DNA from: Desulfobulbaceae bacterium BRH_c16a | GTDB taxonomy: Bacteria; Desulfobacterota; Desulfobulbia; Desulfobulbales; Desulfocapsaceae | Reading direction: 5' to 3' | Assembly: GCA_000961725.1 (NCBI GenBank) | Contig: LADS01000055.1 | Span: forward strand, 1-64,000 | Length of the DNA: 64,000 nucleotides | Part shown: positions 52,083-61,445 of the stretch, in pieces | Position numbering within the stretch: the stretch's first letter is position 1 | Layout: each line of letters opens with the position of its first letter | Translations under genes and position numbers: made by a program | Notes under the pieces: generated by a model | Databases searched by the model: none | Told to the model about the DNA's origin: nothing | The model's input: the letters and a program-made list of their open reading frames with translations, nothing else

Positions 52083-53862
52083 AGGCAATGATCCGGTTTC
52101 CCGGTTTTACCTGAAACATCTCGGGGGGCAATGGCAGGAAACAATCACTGCCGATTGCCCGTTTTGCAGGGATCATGGCTACGAAAGTGGTCGTCTTGTT
52201 GTTTTCTTGAACAAAAACAGTTTCTTCCATGGGTATTTCCGTTGTCTCAACCGTTGTGTCCCCGGCGGTTATCCATTGTGGTTCGCCCGCCTTGCCGCTC
52301 TGCCCTTGAGTGAAGTGCCGGGATTCGATCCCGATCAGGATATTGTCGCATTGCAGCCCGAGTATCCGGTGGAAAATATCAATGATGAGATGGCTGCCTG
52401 CAGGGACAGAATTACGGAATCGGTTTACGGTCTCTTCAAGGAGAGCGGAATCGGCAGAGCTGTTTTGACGGAGATGCGGATTGGCTTCAACGGTCGGTAT
52501 CTGGTTTTTCCCTATTATCAGGAAGACGGAAATTGCTACTCTGCCAGGTGCATTCATCCCGGGAGGGCTGAAGACTTTTTCTGGCATGGCAACCTCGATT
52601 TCAGCCGGGAACCCTTCAACCTTTATAATGTTCAGGATGTTCAAAAGTGTGAAAACGGTGCCTTGTTCATCTGTGAAGGGGAAGAAAATCTCCTGACCCT
52701 CAAACAACTCGGTTTTCCCGGCGTAGCGGTGGCCCATTACAACATTCTGGAGAAGCTCCCTGCCAGGTTGTTTGACAAAATCACCACGCTTTTCATCGTC
52801 ATTGCCAACACTGTCGAATCGGAAAATGCGGCGAGAAATCTCGCCTACCGGGTTGGTTATAAGGCCCGGATACTCTCCTGGCTGCCGAATGCCCCTCGCG
52901 GCTATACGTTGCGTAAGCTCGCCAAGGATGCGGGGAAAACGTTTGCCGGAAAAATCGGCGAAATGGTCAGGCGGTCCCGCGCCTTTTCACCTTTTTCCTC
53001 GCCTCAGCGGGAATATCAGCAGTTTCTGCAGACCCTTGCAAAGGAGCAGGGGGAAGAGTACGGCAATCTTTCCTCCGGTTTTCAGTTGCTGGATGCTGCG
53101 ATTGGCGGTATCCATGGGCTCAATGTCATCGGCGGAGCGCCCAAAGTCGGAAAATCGACTTTTATGATCCAGATCGCCTCTCAGATGGCCTTGCGTAAGA
53201 TCCCGGTTCTCTACTACGATTTTGAAAATGGCCGGCAGAAAATCTACCAGAGAACCCTGAGCAGAATCGCCCGCCTGTCAAGCGATCGGCTCAGCGCGCA
53301 CACTTTGCCGGCTGAAGAAAAGCAAAGGGCGGAGGAAGCCAGGAAGGGGCTGGAGAAGATGCTGTTTTTCTGGCGGGTGATCAATGATCGGAAGGTGACT
53401 CCGGAATTGATGCGCAAGCATGTCGATTTCATTCGGCACGAAACCCGAAGCGAGTATACGGTTGTGGTAATCGACAGCCTGCACAAGCTGCCTTTCAATG
53501 AATTCACCGAGCGTCGTACCGGCATAGATGCATGGCTGCGACAGATGGAATCGATCCGCGATGACTTGCAGGTATCTTTTCTGGTAATATCCGAACTTAC
53601 CCGGGGTACGACAGGCTCCTATCGGGAGGAGCCTCATCTCGGCATATTCAAAGGTTCCGGAGACATCGAATACAGTGCCGACAATGCAATGGTGCTCTAT
53701 CCGACTTCACCGGACAGCGGCAGGGAGCTCGCCGGAGCGAGTCCGACGAGCACCCTGTGGCTGGTGGCGAGCAGGGAGCACAGCCCCGGCAGAGTTGCCG
53801 ACTATCGGCTGGATTATCCCTACTGGGGCTTTACCGAGTCCCCCGCTGCCGACAAGGAATAA
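52075..53862 (+). CDS. Twinkle/T7 gp4-like primase-helicase homologue with degenerate TOPRIM
   Basis: The 595-residue protein has an N-terminal zinc finger (CPFC at 28-31 and CLNRC at 57-61), a TOPRIM-like region with Glu201 in FICEGEENLLTLKQLG but IVIANTVESE where the metal-binding DxD should be, and a DnaB/RecA-type ATPase domain. Walker A is GGAPKVGKST (353-362), Walker B VVVIDS (463-468), and the C-terminal GSGDIEYSADNAMVLYP matches the DnaB motif. Priming is therefore unlikely, while ATP-driven DNA translocation or binding is plausible. No phage genes surround it. It follows the cNMP/PilZ protein and may act with it. Confidence 0.82.
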   Translation: MTEGNDPVSRFYLKHLGGQWQETITADCPFCRDHGYESGRLVVFLNKNSFFHGYFRCLNRCVPGGYPLWFARLAALPLSEVPGFDPDQDIVALQPEYPVENINDEMAACRDRITESVYGLFKESGIGRAVLTEMRIGFNGRYLVFPYYQEDGNCYSARCIHPGRAEDFFWHGNLDFSREPFNLYNVQDVQKCENGALFICEGEENLLTLKQLGFPGVAVAHYNILEKLPARLFDKITTLFIVIANTVESENAARNLAYRVGYKARILSWLPNAPRGYTLRKLAKDAGKTFAGKIGEMVRRSRAFSPFSSPQREYQQFLQTLAKEQGEEYGNLSSGFQLLDAAIGGIHGLNVIGGAPKVGKSTFMIQIASQMALRKIPVLYYDFENGRQKIYQRTLSRIARLSSDRLSAHTLPAEEKQRAEEARKGLEKMLFFWRVINDRKVTPELMRKHVDFIRHETRSEYTVVVIDSLHKLPFNEFTERRTGIDAWLRQMESIRDDLQVSFLVISELTRGTTGSYREEPHLGIFKGSGDIEYSADNAMVLYPTSPDSGRELAGASPTSTLWLVASREHSPGRVADYRLDYPYWGFTESPAADKE

Positions 53863-53868
53863 GCTCTC

Positions 53869-55191
53869 TCAAATCCACTCGCTTTTCTGCCATTCTTCCA
53901 GTGCCTTCAGCGCAAGCTCGGATCGTTCCTGTCCCCGTATTTTCTTTTTGACCTTTTTTTCCCAGGCCGGGAAGAGACCGAAATTGATATTTGACGGTTG
54001 AAACTTTTTAGGATCGCTTGCAGTGAGGTGGTTGATAAGCGCACCGAGTGCGGTTTCCGGTGGGGGGATTGCCGGAGTGTGGCCGATGGCGATGCGGGCG
54101 GCGTTTATTCCGGCAAGCAGTCCCATGGCGGTCGATTCGACATATCCTTCGACGCCGGAGAGTTGGCCTGCCAGAAGGAGGTCGGGCCTGGTAATGAACT
54201 GCAGGGTTGGCCGCAGGATCTCCGGAGAAAGGACGAAAGTGTTGCGATGGATCGACCCGAGCCTGGCAAATTCGGCTTTTTCCATTCCCGGGATGAGACG
54301 AAAAATCCGTTGCTGTTCAGGGTAGGTCAGTTTGGTCTGGAAGCCAACCATATTATACGTGGTCCCTTCCCGGTTTTCCTTGCGCAGCTGGACAACGGCA
54401 TAGGGATCTCTGCCGGTTCTCGGGTTGGCAAGACCGACCGGCTTCATCGGCCCGAAGCGCAGGGTGTCGTCGCCGCGGGAACGGATGACTTCGACCGGTA
54501 AACACCCTTCGAAATATTTGACGTCTTCGAAGTCCTTCAGCGGCATGTACTCGCCGCCGGCCAGTTCGGTAATGAAACTCAGGTAGCATTCCCGGTCCAT
54601 CGGGCAGTTCAGGTAGTCGCCGGGGCCATCATCGTACCGCGATTTGCAGTAGATGATATTCATATCCAGCGAATCGGCGAAGACTATCGGTGCGATGGCA
54701 TCGTAAAATGCCAGTCGATCCTTGCCGGTAAGTTCGGCAAGAGAGGCTGCGAGTGGTTCCGAGGTGAGCGGACCGGTGGCAAGAATAGTTGGGTTGGCCG
54801 ATGGCGGAGGAAGAGTCAGGACCTCTTCCCTGACGATTTCCACCAGAGGGTGCGCCGCCAAAACGGCAGTAATGCGGGCGGCAAACATTTCACGGTCGAC
54901 GGCGAGAGCTCTGCCTGCCGGCACTTCAGTCTCTTCGGCCTGCCGGATGATCAGGGAATTGCAGCGGCGCATTTCCTCCTTGAGCAGACCAACCGCCGAG
55001 GTCGGGTCGTTTGACCGGAGTGAATTGCTGCAGACCAGTTCCGCCAGATGCTCCGACTGGTGGGCGGGGCTGAATGTATGAGGCTTCATCTCGACAAGGC
55101 GTACCTTGCAGCCTCTTTCGGCAACCTGCCAGGCCGCCTCACAGCCTGCCAGACCACCGCCGATTATAGTAACTATCTGGGATCCTACCAT
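53869..55191 (-). CDS. trmFO: methylenetetrahydrofolate-tRNA-(uracil-5-)-methyltransferase
   Basis: The 440-residue flavoprotein begins IVTIIGGGLAGCEAAWQVAERG (FAD-binding) and has the family blocks AELVCSNSLRSNDPTSAVGLLKEEM, IYCKSRYDDGPGDYLNCPM and FEGCLPVEVIRSRG. The nucleophilic and flavin-linked cysteines are present in these segments. TrmFO makes 5-methyluridine-54 in tRNA from methylenetetrahydrofolate. The ATG at 55191 follows AAAGGATA. It ends seven bases from the convergent primase-helicase gene. Confidence 0.96.
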   Translation of the reverse strand: MVGSQIVTIIGGGLAGCEAAWQVAERGCKVRLVEMKPHTFSPAHQSEHLAELVCSNSLRSNDPTSAVGLLKEEMRRCNSLIIRQAEETEVPAGRALAVDREMFAARITAVLAAHPLVEIVREEVLTLPPPSANPTILATGPLTSEPLAASLAELTGKDRLAFYDAIAPIVFADSLDMNIIYCKSRYDDGPGDYLNCPMDRECYLSFITELAGGEYMPLKDFEDVKYFEGCLPVEVIRSRGDDTLRFGPMKPVGLANPRTGRDPYAVVQLRKENREGTTYNMVGFQTKLTYPEQQRIFRLIPGMEKAEFARLGSIHRNTFVLSPEILRPTLQFITRPDLLLAGQLSGVEGYVESTAMGLLAGINAARIAIGHTPAIPPPETALGALINHLTASDPKKFQPSNINFGLFPAWEKKVKKKIRGQERSELALKALEEWQKSEWI

Positions 55192-55243
55192 ATCCTTATC
55201 CTTTCAAATATAACTCAAATGTAATTATTTCTTTCTTTGTAAC

Positions 55244-55266
55244 GTAATCGTCCACCGGTGAACATC
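55244..55266. repeat. possible decayed end of the 154-bp miniature element
   Basis: GTAATCGTCCACCGG matches the inverted right end of both element copies (GTAATCGTTCACCGG) in 14 of 15 bases. It continues into TGAAC, so CCGGTGAAC is also the same end read from the other strand. It lies in the 89-bp gap between trmFO and the MFS gene. The rest of an element is absent, so this may be a footprint of excision or a chance match. Confidence 0.4.
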
Positions 55267-55280
55267 AAAGGACCGCAACT

Positions 55281-56546
55281 TCACCGATCTTTCACCCGTA
55301 AGCTGCTCATGAGCTTGGTGAAAAAGCCTGTGCCATATATCGGAGACAGGAGATAGTGCAGAAGTCCTGCCAGTTCAAGCAGGAGCAGAATGCCGAATGC
55401 AGCATTGAATCCGGCCGCATCAAGGGATTGCCCGTTACCGGTTGACCAGAGGTCGATCATTGCCCCGACGGCCCACTGGGCGACAAAGGCGGCAACGAAA
55501 ACCAGCAGGTTCAGGGCCGTTGTTACCCTGCCTGATAAATGAATCGGGAAGGTCTGCGATAAAGCGGAATAGGCAATGACTCCCGATGTGCCGAGAAAGC
55601 CGAAGGCAAGCCACAGGGGAACAGTCCAGCCGCCCGGCTGGAAAAGCAAGAGGAGCTGGACCACCATGAACAGAGTCATGCCGGTCACGGCAGTGGCGGC
55701 AACCGTTATGCCTTTCTTGCTCAGCCGTTCGGCCAGACTGCCGAGAATAATGAAGCCGGCAACCATCGACAGGGCGACAGCAAAAAGAACCTCCGCCACC
55801 TCCGGCCGGGAGAATTTTCCCACGTGGCTCAACCATGGACCGGCCCACAGTCCCTGGATGGCCATGAAAGCTGCCTGGGACAGAGTGGTGAGCGGGGCGG
55901 TGCGCCAGAAGGTTTTACTCGTGAACACCTCGCGGATGCCGCGCAGCTGGTTCTGCAGGCTTTCGCCTGCACCCTCGCGTTTTTTTTCAGGGACCACGAA
56001 GAAAACTGTTCCGGCGATGATCAAGGTAACAACGGACAGTCCCATAAAAACTCCGCGCCAGTCGGTAAACTGCAAAGCCGCTTCGACCGGAGCGGTCGCC
56101 GCGAGAGCGCCGAGGCCACCGGCGGCCATCTGGAAGCCGTTGATCATCGGCCACTTTTCTCTCGGAATCCAGAGGGTATACGCCTTGAATGCAGCCATCA
56201 GGCAGGCGGAGACTCCAAAACCAATAAGGGCTCTGGCTACAACCAGGCTGCCAAGGCTTTCCGCCGTGGCAAAGAGGTAGGCGCCCAGAGCCGCAAAGAG
56301 CAGCAATACTCCTTCGACCCTCCGTGGCCCGTAACGGTCGAGCAGAACGCCGAGCGGGAGTTGAAAAGAGGCAAAGGCGATAAAGTAGATTGCCGTGAGC
56401 ATACCGAGGGCGGACGGACCGATTCCGACGTCAGTGATGAGATTGGGGGCGATTACCGCATTGACCACCCGGTAAAGGTAGGAAAGAAAATAGCCGGCGG
56501 CAAAGGGAATAAAAACCCTGAGAATAAGCTGTGGTTTGACAGTCAT
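55281..56546 (-). CDS. major facilitator superfamily transporter
   Basis: The 421-residue protein has twelve predicted transmembrane helices and the MFS loop motif GVLLDRYGPRRVEG between helices 2 and 3. Helix 1 contains FAAGYFLSYLYRVVNAV, reminiscent of organic-anion or glycerol-3-phosphate-type members, but the substrate cannot be told. It lies downstream of the 3D-domain lipoprotein gene (39-bp gap) and upstream of trmFO, all on the minus strand. The ATG has a GAGACCATG context without a strong ribosome site. Confidence 0.88.
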   Translation of the reverse strand: MTVKPQLILRVFIPFAAGYFLSYLYRVVNAVIAPNLITDVGIGPSALGMLTAIYFIAFASFQLPLGVLLDRYGPRRVEGVLLLFAALGAYLFATAESLGSLVVARALIGFGVSACLMAAFKAYTLWIPREKWPMINGFQMAAGGLGALAATAPVEAALQFTDWRGVFMGLSVVTLIIAGTVFFVVPEKKREGAGESLQNQLRGIREVFTSKTFWRTAPLTTLSQAAFMAIQGLWAGPWLSHVGKFSRPEVAEVLFAVALSMVAGFIILGSLAERLSKKGITVAATAVTGMTLFMVVQLLLLFQPGGWTVPLWLAFGFLGTSGVIAYSALSQTFPIHLSGRVTTALNLLVFVAAFVAQWAVGAMIDLWSTGNGQSLDAAGFNAAFGILLLLELAGLLHYLLSPIYGTGFFTKLMSSLRVKDR

Positions 56547-56585
56547 GGTCTCTCGTTCGTCTCAGCGGTTTATTTTTATGACAGC

Positions 56586-57170
56586 TTATCGGCGATATTC
56601 AATGATCACCGGCAATTTTTTTCTTCCCCAGTGGAGAGCTTCCGAGTGGGAGTCGAAATAGAGATCGATCCGGGTTGGTCCTTTGATTTTGCCGCCTCTG
56701 TCTTCAATCACGCCCCAGCCATAGCCGGGAACATGCATGCGGGTCCCAAAGGGATAATATTTTGTGTCGGCTGCAATCGTACCGTCTCGGGGCAGCAGAT
56801 ACCAGGGAAAAAGGATGAGCCGGACCGGAATCATCCAGGGCCTGTAGAAGCTGTCCAGGGAGAAGAGTCCTTCCTGCGGGGCATAGGGGACGGTGCCGCT
56901 GGCGGTAAGCCCGCTATAGTACGTGCCGGCCCTGGGACCGGAACTGACATAACGGTTCCAGAAATCGAATTTCAGCCACTGCCAGCTGCCGCGTTCCCAG
57001 CTGCAGCAGATCGAACAGCTACAGTAGGCGGTGGTTTCCATGACCTTGGTAACGGGCGGCCTGGCACAACCACTGCACAATAAAAGAAAAAAAATAAGCT
57101 GAAAAATTATTTTTCGCCAGGTATGGACCGACTCGATCCGGAAAGAGAAATGCCGAGGTCTGCTCTTCAT
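56586..57170 (-). CDS. 3D-domain lipoprotein (putative cell-wall lytic enzyme)
   Basis: This 194-residue protein has a hydrophobic leader ending in LLLCSGC (lipobox), a Cys-rich segment (TTAYCSCSICCSW) and a C-terminal 3D domain: TASGTVPYAP, AADTKYYPFGTRMHVPGYG, EDRGGKIKGPTRIDLYFDSH. The three Asp residues that name the domain are present, as in MltA-type lytic transglycosylases. The start at 57170 overlaps the mutL stop (ATGA); a longer frame from 57185 would lie inside mutL. It is probably anchored in the envelope and acts on peptidoglycan. Confidence 0.83.
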   Translation of the reverse strand: MKSRPRHFSFRIESVHTWRKIIFQLIFFLLLCSGCARPPVTKVMETTAYCSCSICCSWERGSWQWLKFDFWNRYVSSGPRAGTYYSGLTASGTVPYAPQEGLFSLDSFYRPWMIPVRLILFPWYLLPRDGTIAADTKYYPFGTRMHVPGYGWGVIEDRGGKIKGPTRIDLYFDSHSEALHWGRKKLPVIIEYRR

Positions 57171-59062
57171 GTCCGATAAAACCATTTTTTAATTTCTTCC
57201 TTGCTGAACTGCTTAAACACCGGCCTGCCGTGCGGGCAGTGGGAGAAAAGATCTGCTCCGGCCATTTCGTTCAGGAGTTTATCGATTTCCGATTCGGTGA
57301 GCGACGTGCCGGCCTTTACTGCGGCCTTGCAGGCCATAGATGCGAGAATGTTGTCGAGAAATCTGCCCTTGTCGCTCCTGCCGGACTCGCTGCCGAACTG
57401 CTCCAGGATATTGAGGAAGAGCTCGCGGGGGTTGGCAGTTCCGGCGAGAGCGGGAATTGCAGATATTATATAGGTGTAGCCGCCAAATTCTCGGATGGTG
57501 AAACCCATTTTGTCGATTTCCCGGCTGTTCCTTTCTGCCAGCCGAGTCTGGAACAAGGAAAGTTCGACGGTTTCCGGAAACAGCAGGGTCTGCCTGACGA
57601 TGCTGTCGCTGAGATACTGCCTGCGAAGTTTTTCATACAGCAGCCGCTCGTGGGCGGCATGCTGGTCGATCACCAGCAAGCCGTCGCTGTTCCTGCAGAA
57701 AATATACAGATCGTCATACTGCCCTATCACCAGGAGGTTGTGTCTGGCCGGAGGCGGTTGTTTGATTGCTGTCTTTTGCGGCTGGACGTTTGCAGGGGCG
57801 GGCCTGTCGTTATCTCTCTGGGATCGAAGAGGTTCCGCTGTGGAAAGAAGAGATTGCAGCCGGGCAGCAGCCGGCGCAGGGGCCGTCGGCGAAGGCTTGG
57901 AAGGTGGCGGAGAGGGGATCGGCTGCACTTCGTAGTTGGTTTCTCTTCTGCCGTTAAGACCCTGGTCGGGATCGTCGAACCCGCCGTATTCAGGAAGAGC
58001 TCTGTCAAGGGGGATCGCCGGGATATCGGCGGTGCGGTTGTGACCGAAAATGGTTGTTTTAACCGTCTGCTGATAATCCTCTATGGCCCGGGCAATCGAC
58101 TGGCTGAGCAGGGCATGAACGTCACGAACATTGCGGAAACGAACTTCATGCTTGGCCGGATGGACATTGACATCGACCTCTCCATGCGGGAGGTTGAGGT
58201 GGATCAGACCCGCCGGGTTTTTGCCCTTCATCAGAAAGCCCCGCATTCCTTCGGTTGCCGCATGGACGATCATTCGGTCCCTGACCGCTCTTCCGTTGAC
58301 AAAAATGCGCAGTTTCGCAGGTCCGACAGTGACCTTTTCCGGAGGCACAAGAAAGCCGGAGATGCCGGGACAGAGAGCAGTCCCGGCGCTCCGGTCCAAG
58401 GGGATGAAGGCCTCCTCATAGTGTATGATGCGGCAAAGCCTTTGCGGCAATGACAGGGTGCTGTCGAGGTTAAGGACATCCCGGCCGTCGATTCTCTCGA
58501 TAAAGGTGACGGCCGGGGAGCCGAGCGCATAGCTCTTGACGATCTCATCGATATGGCCGAGTTCGGTACGGACGGTTCTCAGAAATTTTCGCCTGGCGGG
58601 GGTATTGCCGAAGAGGTTGCGCACCTCAAAGGTTGTTCCGTAACTGCAGCCGGTTTCATGGACTTTTGTCAATTTCCCATATTGGAGCACGACTCTGGTG
58701 CCCAATTCCGCGTTACCGGGGCGTGAGGTAATGGTCAGCTGAGAAACAGAACCGATGGAAGGGATGGCCTCGCCGCGGAAGCCCAGGGTTGAGATTGCCG
58801 CAAGATCATGCTCCGTTTGTATTTTCGAGGTGCCGTGCCGCTCAAGGCTGAGCAAAAGATCGTCCTCATCCATGCCGATGCCGTTGTCGATGACGCGGAT
58901 AAGTTTGGTACCACCCCCCTCGATCTCTATTTCAATTCGGCTTGCCTTGGCGTCCAGGCTGTTTTCAACCAATTCCTTGACGACCGAGGCTGGTCGCTCG
59001 ACGACTTCACCCGCTGCTATCTGGTTGGCGAGCTGTTCGGGGAGGATTCGGATATTTGACAT
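57167..59062 (-). CDS. mutL: DNA mismatch repair protein MutL, endonuclease type
   Basis: The 631-residue protein has the GHKL ATPase motifs VKELVENSLDAKAS, IDNGIGM and STLGFRGEA in its N-terminal third, a Pro-rich linker (about 370-440), and a C-terminal dimerisation domain. That domain has DQHAAHERLLYE, which fits the endonuclease motif DQHA-X2-E-X4-E, as well as ACKAAVKAG and HCPHGRP. It therefore looks like a nicking MutL, as in organisms without MutH. It is transcribed divergently from the PBP gene with 79 bp between start codons. Confidence 0.96.
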   Translation of the reverse strand: MSNIRILPEQLANQIAAGEVVERPASVVKELVENSLDAKASRIEIEIEGGGTKLIRVIDNGIGMDEDDLLLSLERHGTSKIQTEHDLAAISTLGFRGEAIPSIGSVSQLTITSRPGNAELGTRVVLQYGKLTKVHETGCSYGTTFEVRNLFGNTPARRKFLRTVRTELGHIDEIVKSYALGSPAVTFIERIDGRDVLNLDSTLSLPQRLCRIIHYEEAFIPLDRSAGTALCPGISGFLVPPEKVTVGPAKLRIFVNGRAVRDRMIVHAATEGMRGFLMKGKNPAGLIHLNLPHGEVDVNVHPAKHEVRFRNVRDVHALLSQSIARAIEDYQQTVKTTIFGHNRTADIPAIPLDRALPEYGGFDDPDQGLNGRRETNYEVQPIPSPPPSKPSPTAPAPAAARLQSLLSTAEPLRSQRDNDRPAPANVQPQKTAIKQPPPARHNLLVIGQYDDLYIFCRNSDGLLVIDQHAAHERLLYEKLRRQYLSDSIVRQTLLFPETVELSLFQTRLAERNSREIDKMGFTIREFGGYTYIISAIPALAGTANPRELFLNILEQFGSESGRSDKGRFLDNILASMACKAAVKAGTSLTESEIDKLLNEMAGADLFSHCPHGRPVFKQFSKEEIKKWFYRT

Positions 59063-59141
59063 GGGTCGGACTTTCCTGTTGATAGTTCACGGACAGATGT
59101 TAGAGTGTTATCAATGCCTAGGCAAGAACCGCAATATTACC

Positions 59142-61040
59142 ATGAGTGTCCCAACAGTGCCACCTCCTAAACAAAAGCCCACTCCCAAGAATCCGGCCGG
59201 AAATTCCCGTGTGCGGCCAAAAGTCTACACGGAAAAACATATCTGGGCATTCCTTCTCATAACCTGTCTGCTGCAGACAGCTTTTCTGGGAACTCTGCTT
59301 TTTATCCTGATCAGTCTGAACATTCCCGCACTGAGCTCGGTTGCCGGCTACAACCCGCCGCAGTCAACGGTCATTTATGATCGTCAAGGCCGGATCATCG
59401 AACGGATGTTCACCGAAGACAGAACAGTTATTCCCCTGACGGCAATGTCGCCTTTTCTCCCCAAAGCCTTTGTCGCGGCTGAGGACGGTCGCTTTTACGA
59501 TCATCCCGGCCTTGATTTTTTTTCCGTGATGCGCGCGGCCATCAATAATTTTCGCGATGGGGCGAGGAGCCAGGGGGGCTCGACGATCACCCAGCAGGTC
59601 ACCAAGTCACTCCTGTTGACCCCGGAAAAGACCTATGTCAGGAAGTTTAAAGAAGCGATTCTTGCCTGGCGAATCGACAAGCTCCTTACCAAGAATGAGA
59701 TTTTGTACATTTACCTCAATCAGATCTATCTTGGGGAAGGAGCGCATGGCGTTGAGGCTGCGGCCCGGACATATTTTGGCAAAAGCGCAGCCCGGCTCAG
59801 CCTTGCCGAGTGTGCACTGCTTGCCGGTCTGCCTCAGGCGCCAAGCCGATACTCCCTTTTCGATCACCTCGACAGGGCGGTCGAACGACAGAAATACGTG
59901 CTCAACAGGATGGCGGCCGACGGTTATATCTCTGCAGACGCTGCAAAAGCGGCCTATGATGAGCCGATCACGATGAATGATCGAAGTCTTCAGGCAACCG
60001 CCGAAAACGGGTATTATCTGGAGGTTGTCAAAAAGCGTGCCCGCGCCATTCTCGGCCGGTCACTGCAGACGGCAGGCGCAAAGATTTATACTCATCTCGA
60101 TTCAAGACTGCAGGAACAAGGCTCCGCCGCAGTGCAGAAAGGGGTGAAGGGAAGCCTTGCCCGGCAAACGTTAGAAGGCAAGGTGCTCGAGGCGGTTCCT
60201 CAAGGTGGTCTGGTGTGCATAGAAACCGCAACCGGCAGGGTTCGGGTTCTGGTTGGAGGAGTTTCGTTTATGGACTCTCCCTTTGATCGGGCCACCCAGG
60301 CCAGAAGACCGGCCGGTTCTGTCTTCAAGCCTTTTGTATTTGCAGCCGCTTTAAACCAGGGATGGGCGCCGGACTCTGTTGTCGAGGACAGTCCGCTCTC
60401 CATTACCGGAAGGAATGGCAAGCGATGGAGTCCTCAAAACTACTCGGGAAAATATCACGGACGGACCACACTTGCCGATGCGCTGGCATTTTCCCTCAAT
60501 AGCGCAACAGTCCGGATCATGCAGAAAACAGGGTATAAAGAAGTACACAAAATAGCCAGAAGTGCCGGGATCAGTTCAAATCTGCCACCGGATCTTTCAC
60601 TGGCTCTTGGCGCAGCGGATGTGACCATTCTTGAGATGACGGCAGCTTATACCCCCTTTGCCGGCAATGGCACCTTTGTCGAACCATCATTTCTCGAAAA
60701 AATTATCACTGCCGACGGGAAGGTGCTGAGTCCGGAAAAAGATCGCAAACGCCATGCCGTACTTGGAGGAACTGCATTAGGTCATTTGCGGAAGATGCTG
60801 CAAGGCGTCACCCGTCACGGGACCGGTCGAGTCGTGGCCGATGTACCCGGTGTCGGGGGAGGCAAAACAGGCACATCCGACGAGAATCGGGACGCATGGT
60901 TTGTAGGGTATGACGAGAGATACACAACAGGAGTATGGCTTGGCAATGATCGAAATCAGTCGATGGGGCGAAGCGAGAGCGGGGGAACCTCTGCCGCACC
61001 TGTCTGGCGCGATTTCATGCTCGCTCTGAAAAAAATGTAG
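59142..61040 (+). CDS. bifunctional penicillin-binding protein, PBP1 type
   Basis: The 632-residue protein has a short cytoplasmic tail, one transmembrane helix (about 40-65), a family 51 glycosyltransferase domain (AAEDGRFYDHPGLDFFS, QGGSTITQQVTKSLLL, KEAILAWRIDK) and a transpeptidase domain with SVFK in RPAGSVFKPFVFAAAL, SLNSATV and KTGTSDENRDAWFVGY. It polymerises and cross-links peptidoglycan. It resembles the shorter PBP1a/PbpC-like class without a UvrB or OB insert. The start is uncertain; ATGs at 59097 and 59142 are in frame and neither has a good ribosome site. Confidence 0.93.
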   Translation: MSVPTVPPPKQKPTPKNPAGNSRVRPKVYTEKHIWAFLLITCLLQTAFLGTLLFILISLNIPALSSVAGYNPPQSTVIYDRQGRIIERMFTEDRTVIPLTAMSPFLPKAFVAAEDGRFYDHPGLDFFSVMRAAINNFRDGARSQGGSTITQQVTKSLLLTPEKTYVRKFKEAILAWRIDKLLTKNEILYIYLNQIYLGEGAHGVEAAARTYFGKSAARLSLAECALLAGLPQAPSRYSLFDHLDRAVERQKYVLNRMAADGYISADAAKAAYDEPITMNDRSLQATAENGYYLEVVKKRARAILGRSLQTAGAKIYTHLDSRLQEQGSAAVQKGVKGSLARQTLEGKVLEAVPQGGLVCIETATGRVRVLVGGVSFMDSPFDRATQARRPAGSVFKPFVFAAALNQGWAPDSVVEDSPLSITGRNGKRWSPQNYSGKYHGRTTLADALAFSLNSATVRIMQKTGYKEVHKIARSAGISSNLPPDLSLALGAADVTILEMTAAYTPFAGNGTFVEPSFLEKIITADGKVLSPEKDRKRHAVLGGTALGHLRKMLQGVTRHGTGRVVADVPGVGGGKTGTSDENRDAWFVGYDERYTTGVWLGNDRNQSMGRSESGGTSAAPVWRDFMLALKKM

Positions 61041-61049
61041 ATATTTCGA

Positions 61050-61229
61050 TTACTTGAAATTGTCATCACCGCCCCGTCTGCTTTCTTCCCGTCTGCAATA
61101 CCAACCGACCATCGGAATATATGTGTAACCGTCACCTTTTGATTTTCGACGTTCTGTGGCCCGCCGATCTTCAGGGGCATCAAACTTTTGAGTAGTCTTT
61201 TTCGGTTTTGTGGTGTCTTTTTTTGGCAT
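61050..61229 (-). CDS. 59-residue basic small protein
   Basis: A short frame begins at an ATG at 61229 preceded by an excellent GGAGGAGGAAG ribosome site and ends at TAA 61050-61052. The product starts MPKKDTTKPKKTTQKFD, has ERRATERRKS-like Arg clusters, a hydrophobic YTYIPMVGWYC patch with one Cys, and a second Arg-rich end. No family is recognised. The strong ribosome site and lack of other genes in this gap make it likely real. It ends ten bases from the convergent PBP gene. Confidence 0.6.
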   Translation of the reverse strand: MPKKDTTKPKKTTQKFDAPEDRRATERRKSKGDGYTYIPMVGWYCRREESRRGGDDNFK

Positions 61230-61445
61230 TGACTTCCTCCTCCTCTAGGTGAGCTTCATTGGGCAACTACAGGTAGGAAATTGAACTTTGACTATAAGAC
61301 TCCTTCGAACCTTTGTTATTATTATATCGACCTGCCGTCGTTTTTCAAGGGGTAATAACGAAAAAATAAGGAGTTGCAGTGGTTGAGCACTCATTTGTCA
61401 GACATTTGAGAGGCGAAGTACGTGCATGAAATCAAGCCTGTATTC

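Noticed and set aside
55824..57083. 419-codon plus-strand open frame antisense to the MFS and 3D-domain genes
   Set aside because: It spans two well-supported minus-strand genes and their boundary, and is a charged, low-order shadow.
57230..58453. 407-codon plus-strand open frame antisense to mutL
   Set aside because: mutL has intact motifs over this whole region; the antisense frame is an effect of GC-rich codon use.
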